A stretch of DNA of 64,000 nt from Gammaproteobacteria bacterium (GTDB taxonomy: Bacteria; Pseudomonadota; Gammaproteobacteria; GRL18): the NCBI GenBank assembly GCA_015488755.1, contig WFNB01000005.1, positions 1-64,000 of the forward strand, in the 5' to 3' direction. This document shows, piece by piece, positions 1 to 8,007 of this stretch (its first letter is position 1; each line of letters begins with the position of its first letter). The position numbers and the translations under genes are program-made. Under the pieces are notes generated by a model. The model saw only the letters and a list, made by a program, of their open reading frames with translations. It was not told the origin of the DNA and searched no databases.

Positions 1-51
1 GCCGATGATAGTGTGGGAGTTCCCATGTGAAAGTAGGTCACTGCCAGGGTT
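1..51 (+). rRNA. rrf: 5S ribosomal RNA, 3' end only (partial)
   Basis: The first ~51 bases match the conserved 3' part of bacterial 5S rRNA: a GATAGTGTGGG strand, a CCCATGTGAAAGTAGG segment and the final ACTGCCAGG that closes the terminal stem. The 5' part lies outside the window. The exact mature end is placed by analogy with E. coli 5S and could be off by a few bases. It marks the end of an rRNA operon read on the + strand. Confidence 0.9.
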
Positions 52-83
52 AAACGAGCCATTGAGAAGCAATGGCAGAGGAG

Positions 84-120
84 AAGCCTCAATATCTTAG
101 GATATTGAGGCTTTTTTTTT
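84..120 (+). terminator. Rho-independent terminator of the rRNA operon
   Basis: A perfect 13-bp stem (84-96 pairing with 101-113) with a TTAG loop is followed by an unbroken run of T to position 120. A second small perfect hairpin (GCCATTG/CAATGGC, 58-76) lies between the 5S end and this terminator and may take part in 3' processing. The terminator falls inside the longest open frame of birA, which argues that birA translation starts downstream of it. Confidence 0.95.
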
Positions 121-131
121 GGGAGCTTTGT

Positions 132-1112
132 TTGCTTTTTTTGGGGGATGTAGTGGAAAATGAATATGCTAAGTTTAAGTTATTGTGTAGCGCAGGTTTA
201 AAAGAGACGAAAGAAAATTTATTTTTTGTTAATGATGTTATTGAAAAAGGCTTAGAAATAGAAGTACAAAATGGTTTCTATCAAGTAATTGAACCACTTG
301 AGCCGCTATCTACTGATTTAATATGTTTGCAATTAAGCCCTGAAGTTAAAAAAAAGATTACTTTTTTAAAAGTTTTTTATCAGGTGGATTCAACAAATGA
401 CTTACTTATAAAAGAAAAATTAAATAGGTCGAATACTTTTTCTATTTTACTTGCAGAATATCAGTCTAATGGTAAAGGACGTAGGGATAGGAAATGGATT
501 TCACCCATAGGCACAAATATTTATTTATCGATTAAATTTATTCAGCTTAGTTCTGATAAAATACATCTCCTGCCATTATTGACAGGGATAGAAGTATGTA
601 AGTGTTTATCACAAGCGCTTGATATTGATTGCCAGATAAAATGGCCCAATGATATATATCTTGATGGTAGAAAATTAGGGGGTATTCTAATTGAAAGTCG
701 CTATAACTCTCATTCAGGCCATGAAGTAGTGGTTGGCCTTGGTTTGAATGTCAATATGCTAGCAAATGATAAAATTGATCAATCATGGATTAGTTTGAGA
801 ACTAAGTTAGGTAAATATTTTAATCGAAATAGGCTTACAAGCATTTTGATATCAAGGCTAATAGAACGCTATAGTAATATAAGCCAGCTTGATGTTCTAA
901 AGTTTGTATCTGAATGGCAAGAACATGATTTTCTGCTTGGGCGCAATATTAATGTTATAGAAGATAACGTATCATATAGAGCAATAGCAAAGGGTATTAG
1001 CGAAGATGGTGGCTTGTTAATTGAGTATTATGATAAAGCGCAGTATAAAGTAAGCAAAACTAAAATAACTAAAACATTGTTATCTGCAGATGTCTCTGTG
1101 CGCCAAGCATAG
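132..1112 (+). CDS. birA: Bifunctional biotin ligase/biotin operon repressor BirA
   Basis: BirA makes biotinyl-AMP and transfers biotin to a lysine of the acetyl-CoA carboxylase carrier protein; in many bacteria it also represses biotin synthesis. Visible catalytic motifs are GKGRRDRKW (the biotinyl-AMP loop, E. coli GRGRRGRKW), KWPNDIYLDGRKLGG and GLGLNVNM. The frame is open from ATG 72, but that start lies in the rRNA trailer and would place the terminator inside the gene. TTG 132 has a GGGAG six bases upstream and gives 326 residues and a DSTN motif spacing close to E. coli (321 aa); GTG 153 behind GGGGG is the alternative. The N-terminal helix-turn-helix is degenerate, so repressor activity is uncertain. 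The third glycine of the loop is Asp here. Followed after 40 bp by coaX. Confidence 0.93.
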   Translation: MLFLGDVVENEYAKFKLLCSAGLKETKENLFFVNDVIEKGLEIEVQNGFYQVIEPLEPLSTDLICLQLSPEVKKKITFLKVFYQVDSTNDLLIKEKLNRSNTFSILLAEYQSNGKGRRDRKWISPIGTNIYLSIKFIQLSSDKIHLLPLLTGIEVCKCLSQALDIDCQIKWPNDIYLDGRKLGGILIESRYNSHSGHEVVVGLGLNVNMLANDKIDQSWISLRTKLGKYFNRNRLTSILISRLIERYSNISQLDVLKFVSEWQEHDFLLGRNINVIEDNVSYRAIAKGISEDGGLLIEYYDKAQYKVSKTKITKTLLSADVSVRQA

Positions 1113-1152
1113 AAATCTTAAAATGTTTTAACACGATAAATAAAGGCAAAAA

Positions 1153-1929
1153 GTGAGTTATATTTTAATAGATGCAGGAAATAGCTGTCTAAAAGTTGCT
1201 ATACTGGACGATCTTACAATCAGAGATATAAGCTATAGTATTATAGCCTATGAATATTTATATGAAGATTTGTATAAATGTATTTCTTGTAATTCGGTTT
1301 CACAGGTTTTAGTAAGTAATGTTAATAATACCCTAACTTTTCAGATTATTTCAGATGTTGTATATAAATTATGGGGTATACAAACTCAACAGGTTATTGT
1401 TGAACAGGATAGCTATGGTATTTCAACTAATTACTCAAATCCATACACATTAGGTAGTGATCGATGGTTGACACTTATTGCCTCAAAAGCTAGCTATGAT
1501 AATGCTTGTTGTATTATAGATTGTGGTACAGCTGTTACTGTTGATGTGTTGTCTGAATCAGGCCTTCACTTAGGCGGTTTAATTACTCCAGGTATAAAAA
1601 TGCTAAGAGATTCTCTTGGTCTTAAAACAAGTTCATTGCCAATAGTGGCAGATGATGTTGAAAAAAATAGCAGTCATTTTCATTTTCTTGCTAATAACAC
1701 AAAGAATGCCATACTTGGAGGTACATTATTTCAATTAAGTGCTTACATTGAGCGCATTGTCTCAGAAATAAAATGTGAATTTGGCGAAAATATAGAGTGC
1801 ATTATTACTGGGGGGGATGCTCAAAAATTACAGCCCCTTATTCTACATAATTTTCTATATCATGAAACTCTAGTATTAGATGGTTTACGAGTTGTGGCAA
1901 AAGATTTGTTTCAAAAGGCGAAGTCATGA
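1153..1929 (+). CDS. coaX: Type III pantothenate kinase
   Basis: CoaX phosphorylates pantothenate in the first step of coenzyme A synthesis and, unlike CoaA, belongs to the ASKHA fold. The sequence shows the N-terminal DAGNSCLK motif (family D-x-G-N-T/S-x-x-K), GSDRWLTLIA, the central DCGTAVTVDV motif and GGLITPGIKM. At 258 residues it has the usual length. The start is GTG 1153 with AAGG six bases upstream. It lies between birA and a SPOR gene and overlaps the latter by four bases (ATGA), implying translational coupling. Its place next to birA matches the position of coaA in E. coli, so this is a case of non-orthologous replacement. Confidence 0.95.
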   Translation: MSYILIDAGNSCLKVAILDDLTIRDISYSIIAYEYLYEDLYKCISCNSVSQVLVSNVNNTLTFQIISDVVYKLWGIQTQQVIVEQDSYGISTNYSNPYTLGSDRWLTLIASKASYDNACCIIDCGTAVTVDVLSESGLHLGGLITPGIKMLRDSLGLKTSSLPIVADDVEKNSSHFHFLANNTKNAILGGTLFQLSAYIERIVSEIKCEFGENIECIITGGDAQKLQPLILHNFLYHETLVLDGLRVVAKDLFQKAKS

Positions 1930-2702
1930 AGTGGCTATTTATATTTACTCTAGTTCTTAATATTATTTTTTGGGCTTATAATTCCTTTTATGTTGTTATT
2001 CCAAACAGCATAATTACTCATTCATCAGATTTAGAAACAACTGCTAATAAACAATTACTGCTTCTAAGTGAATTAGATGATGAACAATTAAAGACACTAC
2101 AAGGAACTGTACTAAAGAAACCGGTCTTAACTACTTTGAAAACAATAGAGCATGATGCGGTTCAGAGTGATGCCAACCAAGAAAGCCAAACTAAAGAAGA
2201 GCAAAATTCAGTTATTCAAAATCAGAATGTAGAAAAGCAAAATCTTTGTTATATAGTGGGACCTTTAAATAAAAAAGATATGGATTCCATAAGGTTAACC
2301 CTTGAGGCTGAGTATAACAAAGAGCTTTCTTTTGGTATTGAGACAACATCGAAAATCACCTACTATAGAATTTATATTCCACCCTTAGAGAGTAAAACTA
2401 AAATAAAAGAGACAATTACATTATTAGATAAGAATAATTTGAAAGATCATTATGTTATGTCAATTGACGGTAGAAAAAATGCCATTGCTTTAGGGGTTTT
2501 TAAACACAAAAATGCAGCTGAAAAAATAGCTAGAATTGCTAAAAAAATTAAACTGCATACCACCATTGAGGCGATTAGTGATGATAAAAATAGCTTGTAT
2601 AAACTGCAAATTAGTTTTCAGAAATCTCATAATCAAGCTTTTTATCAAAGTCTTATAGACAAACAACACATTAAATCGATTGAGTGCCCAAATAAAGGTT
2701 GA
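1926..2702 (+). CDS. SPOR-domain-like membrane-anchored protein
   Basis: The protein has one N-terminal membrane segment (about residues 3-22), a polar linker rich in Gln, Glu and Lys (about 60-105), and a C-terminal part with two repeats of the SPOR type. The first begins near LCYIVGPL and the second covers the ALGVFKHKNAAEKIARIAKK stretch followed by a YKLQISF strand. SPOR domains bind denuded glycan strands of septal peptidoglycan. The family assignment is by pattern only. Overlapping coaX by four bases, it is probably co-transcribed with birA-coaX. A SPOR-type gene after coaX is, from memory, common in gammaproteobacteria. Its stop codon overlaps the -35 element of the tRNA promoter. Confidence 0.7.
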   Translation: MKWLFIFTLVLNIIFWAYNSFYVVIPNSIITHSSDLETTANKQLLLLSELDDEQLKTLQGTVLKKPVLTTLKTIEHDAVQSDANQESQTKEEQNSVIQNQNVEKQNLCYIVGPLNKKDMDSIRLTLEAEYNKELSFGIETTSKITYYRIYIPPLESKTKIKETITLLDKNNLKDHYVMSIDGRKNAIALGVFKHKNAAEKIARIAKKIKLHTTIEAISDDKNSLYKLQISFQKSHNQAFYQSLIDKQHIKSIECPNKG

Positions 2703-2726
2703 TCTCGGTTTAAAACAATGTATAAT
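2699..2726 (+). promoter_or_regulatory. Sigma-70 promoter of tRNA-Thr
   Basis: TTGATC (2699-2704) and a perfect TATAAT (2721-2726) are separated by 16 bp. A GC-rich stretch GCGCTC follows the -10 box, as is usual in stringently controlled stable-RNA promoters. The expected start near 2733 lies 15 bases before the tRNA. Confidence 0.8.
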
Positions 2727-2747
2727 GCGCTCATTCAAAATTATTAA

Positions 2748-2823
<76 letters not shown>

Positions 2824-2949
2824 TAATAATTATTCTGAATATCAAATCAAACCATTCAAGACTATAAAGTTCATATCTGTATATCCTCATAGTGTTATGT
2901 TAATATAATACAGTGTCAAATATTTTAATTTTTAGGTTGTCAGCAAAAA

Positions 2950-4332
2950 ATGATGGTTAGAATCTTTAAACATTATATTCCCTTTCGTCTAGTTCTTGTT
3001 TCCATTCTTGAGGCTGCGACATTTTTCTCATCAATTCCAATCGCCAGATTTTTAAACCAGAGTGACAGTACTCCGGTTGATTATATTTTCTATATTGCTT
3101 TTGCTTATACCTTAGTCACTATTTTTTCGATGGCTGCTGTTGGTTTATATAGCCGTAGTCTGCATGAAGATTTTAAGCGCTTAGTCTTTAGACTATTGCT
3201 TCTTATGGTTGTTGTTGTCATTTTAATGAGCTTTTTGTTTTATTTATTACCTATTTTATTTATGACAAGAACAACATTTATATATGCTTTGATGTTGTCT
3301 GGCAGTGCCTTGGTTGTGGTAAGGACATTATTATTTATTTCCATTGATAGAGAATACTTTAAGCAAAATATTATTGTTTTTGGTGCGGGGAAAAAGGCTA
3401 AGCAGCTTAACGAAATGCATAGAAAGCTTGATACTAAGACAATAAAAATTGTTGGTTTTTTACCTATTGAAACCGAAGAGGTTCTTATTGAACAGTCTCA
3501 ATTGATTTCATTGCCTGATACTTTATTAGAGTATGTTGTCACTAATAATATTGATGAAATTATTGTTGCCATTGATGATCGTAGAAAAAGATTTCCAGTG
3601 GATGATGTTTTAGAGTGCAAAGTAAATGGCACACAGGTTTTGGATGTATCCACATTCTTTGAACGCCAAACAGGTCGGATCACACTGAATGCCTTACATC
3701 CAAGTAACCTTATATTTTCAGATGGATTTATTCAGAATAATTTCTATCAGTTGCTAAAACGTCTCTTTGATATTATGGCATCTTTAATTTTACTTATGGT
3801 GACATGGCCTGTGATGATTATTACAGCATTAGCTATTATGATTGAGTCTGGCTTTAAGGGTACTATATTATATAAGCAAGTTAGAGTTGGATTATACAAT
3901 GAAAACTTTGAAGTGTTTAAGTTTCGTAGTATGGGTATGGATGCAGAAAAAAATGGTGCTCAATGGGCTCAGAAAGTTGATGCTAGGGTAACAAAAGTGG
4001 GTGAAATTATTCGTAAATATCGGATAGATGAATTGCCACAATTGTTCAATGTTATTAAGGGTGAAATGAGCTTTGTCGGGCCGCGACCTGAGCGTCCTGA
4101 ATTTGTAAAAGAACTTTCAGAAAAAATAAAATTTTATGAAATAAGGCACTATATTAAACCGGGCATTACTGGGTGGGCTCAAATTTGTTATCCCTACGGC
4201 GCTAATGAGGAAGATTCCCGTAATAAATTAGAATATGATCTGTACTATATGAAAAACTTTTCTATTTTTCTTGATGTTATGATACTTTTACAGACCATAC
4301 AGGTGGTCGTTTGGCGGCAGGGATCTAGATAA
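2950..4332 (+). CDS. Polyprenyl-phosphate sugar phosphotransferase (XrtA/PEP-CTERM EPS type)
   Basis: This enzyme starts repeat-unit synthesis by moving a sugar-1-phosphate from a nucleotide sugar to undecaprenyl phosphate. The N-terminal half has four to five membrane helices and a CoA-binding-like domain (IIVFGAGKKAKQL near residue 140). A further hydrophobic segment (about 275-300) precedes the catalytic sugar-transferase domain with KFRSM, DELPQLFNVIKGEMSFVGPR, ERPEF and PGITGWAQI. Length (460 aa) and position next to prsK fit the sugar transferase typical of XrtA/PEP-CTERM loci. It follows tRNA-Thr by 126 bp and precedes prsK by 21 bp. Which sugar is transferred cannot be read from the sequence. 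Confidence 0.92.
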   Translation: MMVRIFKHYIPFRLVLVSILEAATFFSSIPIARFLNQSDSTPVDYIFYIAFAYTLVTIFSMAAVGLYSRSLHEDFKRLVFRLLLLMVVVVILMSFLFYLLPILFMTRTTFIYALMLSGSALVVVRTLLFISIDREYFKQNIIVFGAGKKAKQLNEMHRKLDTKTIKIVGFLPIETEEVLIEQSQLISLPDTLLEYVVTNNIDEIIVAIDDRRKRFPVDDVLECKVNGTQVLDVSTFFERQTGRITLNALHPSNLIFSDGFIQNNFYQLLKRLFDIMASLILLMVTWPVMIITALAIMIESGFKGTILYKQVRVGLYNENFEVFKFRSMGMDAEKNGAQWAQKVDARVTKVGEIIRKYRIDELPQLFNVIKGEMSFVGPRPERPEFVKELSEKIKFYEIRHYIKPGITGWAQICYPYGANEEDSRNKLEYDLYYMKNFSIFLDVMILLQTIQVVVWRQGSR

Positions 4333-4353
4333 ATATTATGTTAATGTTTATTT

Positions 4354-6468
4354 ATGAACTCTGAAAATTATATTTTTTATAGTTATCTTTTTGCTTCTTT
4401 TGCTTATATTATATTACTTGCCGTTAGTTTTTTTGGTATCCGAAGGTATGCTTCTGGTTTCCTTTTATTTATAGCTGTATGCTCTTCCTTATGCTGGTCA
4501 TCTTATATCAGCTACACCTGTTTTTATGACACATTTCTTGTTTCCAGTATTCTACCTATTGAAACACTGCATAATTTAGGCTGGTTTCTTTATCTGTTTT
4601 CTATGTTGCCACACCAAAATGAAATGGCAGATAAACGATCTCATGAGTCAATTGACCTTGTTGATAAGCTAAAACTTTTGTTGCATTCGAACTATGCAAT
4701 AAGTTTGATTTTTATTACTTGTTTGGTGTTTAGCATTGAATTAATGCCAAGAATAATCATATTACTAAATGAAAATATTGGTATTGAATTTAGATTACTT
4801 TCTCATGCAATTTTTTCAATTATAGGGCTTATCCTTGTTGAACAGTTATATCGTAATTCTACATCAGAGCAAAGGTGGACCATAAAATTTCTTTGTCTGG
4901 GCTTGGGGGCAATGTTTTTCTATGATTTTATTATTTATAGCAAGTCTCTTCTCTTTGGCAGTATTGACCCAGTTTTGTGGGGTTCAAGAGGTATTGTCCA
5001 TGCTTTGATTGTCTCTTTGCTTATAATTTCTATTGTGCGTTTACAAGATTATTCCCGATCATTTACCGTTTCAAGACAGATTGTTTTTCATACCTCAGCT
5101 CTTGTGAGTACAGGGCTTTATCTTATATTTATGTCTCTTGCAGGCTATTATATTCGTGCCTATGATTCTGATTGGGGGCAGGTTGCTCAGATCGTTTTCA
5201 TCTTCATTTCTCTCACAGCTCTGTTGCTAATTATTTTTTCAGGTTCTGTTCGTTCTCGTTTTAAGGTTTATTTTACCAAGCATTTTCTTCATCAGCGCTA
5301 TGATTATCGAGAAGAATGGATTAATTTGAGTAAAACGCTGTCGAGTCTAAATTCATTTGATACCTTATCTCATTTTATGATAGAAACATTGGCAGATTTA
5401 GTTGATTCTTCAGGTGGGGGGCTTTGGATACAAAACAATCAAGGGAGTTATTATTTAGCAGAAGAAAAAAATTTAGGGCTAAGTAAAAATGAACAAAAGT
5501 TAACATTGATTGAACATGATGATCCTTTAATTTTATTTTTAGAACGTAAAATTTGGGTTGTTGATCTTTTTGAGTGTCAAGAAAATCCTCAAAAATATGA
5601 TAATATTGATCTGACAATGTGGTTTGATAATAAGAAAATCTTTTGGTTAATCGTTCCTCTTATGCAGAACAATAAGCTAAAAGCCTTTATTTTATTAACC
5701 AAACCAAGAGTCATTCGTAGCTTAAATTGGGAAGATCATGATTTACTTAAAACCGTTAGTTTACAATTAGCGAATGCTCTGGTTTTAAGTCAAGCTAGTG
5801 ATGATTTATCAACATCACGGCAGTTTGAAGCTTATAGTCGTCTATCAGCATTTGTTATTCATGATCTAAAGAATTTGGTTGCTCAAGTTTCTTTATTGGT
5901 AAAAAATGCGGAAAAGCATAAAAGCAATCCTGAGTTTATTGATGATGCCATTGATACATTGGAAAATGTAGTGACTAAAATGCAAAAGCTGGTCAGCCAG
6001 TTAAGGCAAAGAAATGTAGAGTCAGATTATGCAACCTTTAATTTGGTCGATGTGATTAGCAATACAATTAAATTACACTCTCAGCAACGGCCTCGTCCCC
6101 AGTTTAATAGCGAAATAACAGAATGTATTATTTTAGGGGAAAGACAGCAAATATCCGCTATTATTGGACATTTGGTGCAAAATGCTCAGGATGCAACACT
6201 TGATGACGGTACTATTGATATTGAGCTTACAATTGTAAATAAAAATGCTATTGTTAGGGTAGCTGATAATGGTGTTGGAATGGATAATAAATTTATTTCA
6301 GAGCGTTTGTTTAAACCATTTGATACAACAAAAGGGAATGCAGGTATGGGAATAGGCGTTTATGAAGCGAAAAGTTACATTATGCAACATTCGGGTACTC
6401 TTTCTGTTTCCAGCACTCTCGGGTCAGGGACGGTATTTACCATACATTTACCTCTAAATTGTGCTTAG
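4354..6468 (+). CDS. prsK: XrtA/PEP-CTERM system sensor histidine kinase PrsK
   Basis: PrsK is the membrane sensor kinase paired with PrsR; work on related systems links the pair with sigma-54 control of PEP-CTERM genes. The first ~300 residues form about eight membrane helices, followed by a GAF-like domain (about 330-485) and a kinase core with the phospho-acceptor in AFVIHDLKNL (His503). The ATPase domain shows HLVQNAQDAT, DNGVGMD, LFKPFDTTKG and GMGIGV. At 704 aa it has the usual family length. HDLKN instead of HELRT is characteristic of this kinase group. It lies between the sugar transferase and prsR (53-bp gap). The input signal is unknown. Confidence 0.93.
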   Translation: MNSENYIFYSYLFASFAYIILLAVSFFGIRRYASGFLLFIAVCSSLCWSSYISYTCFYDTFLVSSILPIETLHNLGWFLYLFSMLPHQNEMADKRSHESIDLVDKLKLLLHSNYAISLIFITCLVFSIELMPRIIILLNENIGIEFRLLSHAIFSIIGLILVEQLYRNSTSEQRWTIKFLCLGLGAMFFYDFIIYSKSLLFGSIDPVLWGSRGIVHALIVSLLIISIVRLQDYSRSFTVSRQIVFHTSALVSTGLYLIFMSLAGYYIRAYDSDWGQVAQIVFIFISLTALLLIIFSGSVRSRFKVYFTKHFLHQRYDYREEWINLSKTLSSLNSFDTLSHFMIETLADLVDSSGGGLWIQNNQGSYYLAEEKNLGLSKNEQKLTLIEHDDPLILFLERKIWVVDLFECQENPQKYDNIDLTMWFDNKKIFWLIVPLMQNNKLKAFILLTKPRVIRSLNWEDHDLLKTVSLQLANALVLSQASDDLSTSRQFEAYSRLSAFVIHDLKNLVAQVSLLVKNAEKHKSNPEFIDDAIDTLENVVTKMQKLVSQLRQRNVESDYATFNLVDVISNTIKLHSQQRPRPQFNSEITECIILGERQQISAIIGHLVQNAQDATLDDGTIDIELTIVNKNAIVRVADNGVGMDNKFISERLFKPFDTTKGNAGMGIGVYEAKSYIMQHSGTLSVSSTLGSGTVFTIHLPLNCA

Positions 6469-6521
6469 GCGCGTGTTTATAATTTAATACTGGTTTACTT
6501 AGGTTCAAAGAAGAAATAGTA

Positions 6522-7889
6522 ATGAGCGATAGTGATAAAAAAATATTATTAATTGTTGAAGATGATCCCGGTTTACAGAAACAATTAAAATGGAGCTTTG
6601 AAAATTATACTGTTGTTATTGCGGGAAATAGAACAGAAGCTATCGTTGCATTTCGTCGTTATAACCCTGCTGTTGTAACACTTGATTTGGGACTGCCACC
6701 TGATCCTGCTAATGCCAGCGAAGGTTTAGCTGCTCTAAAGGAGATGCTAGAACTTGTACCTGAAACAAAAATAATTGTTGTTACAGGTAATGATGATAGA
6801 GAAATTGCAGTACAAGCAGTGGCAATGGGGGCTTATGATTTTTATCAAAAGCCGATTGAGCTTGACACATTAACTCTTATTATCGAACGTGCCTTTCATC
6901 TCAATGATTTAGAAAGAGAAAACCAACTGCTGTTAAGTAAAGCAGATGAACCTTTAGAAGGGATTATTGCCGTAAGCAAACCCATGCTAGAGCTTGCTCG
7001 AATGGTAGAAAAAATAGCACCAAGTGATGTGACAACTTTACTTCAAGGTGATAGTGGGACAGGTAAAGAAGTATTTGCCAAAGCACTGCATAAACTCAGT
7101 AATAGAAAGGATAATGCCTTTGTTGCTGTTAACTCGGCAGCAATACCAGAAAACTTATTAGAAAGTGAATTATTTGGTTATGAAAAAGGGGCGTTTACAG
7201 GAGCGGTAAAGCAAACCAAGGGAAAAATTGAATACGCAGACAATGGGACTTTTTTCCTAGATGAAATTGGCGATCTGCCAATGGCATTGCAAGCGAAATT
7301 ATTGCGTTTTTTACAAGAGAGAACGATTGAGCGTATTGGTGGTCGTAAAGAAATAGCAGTAGATATTCGAGTTGTTTGTGCGACGCATCAAAATTTACAC
7401 GATCTTATTAGTCAAGGAAAATTTAGGGAAGATCTGTATTATCGATTAAGTGAAATGACCATTAATATTCCTCCTTTATGTGAGCGTGAAGGTGATGCTA
7501 TTGTCATTGCAACCGCCTTATTAAGGCGCTTTAATAAACAACAAAATAAAAAAATTAAAGGCTTTTCTGAGGATGCAGCAAGTAAAATTGAGTCCTATCA
7601 ATGGCCTGGTAATATTAGAGAACTAGAAAACAAAGTAAAACGAGCTGTTATTATGGCAGATGGCAATCAAATTACCGCTGAAGATTTAGGTCTGGCTGAT
7701 AGTATAATTAACAATGAGGTTGTTCCTCTTAATCTCAAGGAAGTTAGAGCGATAGCAGAAACTTCCGCTATTAAAAGAGCTTTGGCCTATACCAACCAAA
7801 ATATTTCAGAGACGGCTAAATTATTGGGTTTGACAAGGCCGACGCTCTATAACTTATTATCTAAATATGGCATTGATAGCAATGAATAA
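6522..7889 (+). CDS. prsR: PEP-CTERM-box sigma-54-dependent response regulator PrsR
   Basis: PrsR is an NtrC/AtoC-type activator. The receiver domain (about 5-130) has the acidic pair ED near residue 18, phospho-acceptor Asp55 in LDLGLPPD, and a KP motif. The central AAA+ domain has Walker A GDSGTGKE, the sigma-54 contact loop GAFTGA, and Walker B FFLDEIGDLP. The C-terminal Fis-type helix-turn-helix reads NISETAKLLGLTRPTLYNLL. It should be phosphorylated by PrsK and open sigma-54 promoters. The only sigma-54 promoter I recognise here is upstream of the PEP-CTERM gene at 11066, preceded by two long direct repeats that could be its binding sites. Confidence 0.94.
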   Translation: MSDSDKKILLIVEDDPGLQKQLKWSFENYTVVIAGNRTEAIVAFRRYNPAVVTLDLGLPPDPANASEGLAALKEMLELVPETKIIVVTGNDDREIAVQAVAMGAYDFYQKPIELDTLTLIIERAFHLNDLERENQLLLSKADEPLEGIIAVSKPMLELARMVEKIAPSDVTTLLQGDSGTGKEVFAKALHKLSNRKDNAFVAVNSAAIPENLLESELFGYEKGAFTGAVKQTKGKIEYADNGTFFLDEIGDLPMALQAKLLRFLQERTIERIGGRKEIAVDIRVVCATHQNLHDLISQGKFREDLYYRLSEMTINIPPLCEREGDAIVIATALLRRFNKQQNKKIKGFSEDAASKIESYQWPGNIRELENKVKRAVIMADGNQITAEDLGLADSIINNEVVPLNLKEVRAIAETSAIKRALAYTNQNISETAKLLGLTRPTLYNLLSKYGIDSNE

Positions 7890-8007
7890 TAGTTTCTAAT
7901 ATGGAGCTTATTGTTAGCCCATAAAATTATCTGCAAATAGGTTCACTACTTAGGGGAGCCTAAAGTAAATGACTAAAATTCAATGATTTATTTCTTAAGG
8001 ATCAAAT

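Noticed and set aside
72-131. Upstream extension of birA to ATG 72
   Set aside because: It would place the rRNA terminator (84-120) inside the coding sequence and the start within the 5S trailer; TTG 132 or GTG 153 with good ribosome sites fit the BirA length.
2881-2909. Sigma-70 promoter before the sugar transferase gene
   Set aside because: A TATAAT occurs at 2904-2909, but no convincing -35 or extended -10 accompanies it; in AT-rich DNA such hexamers occur by chance.
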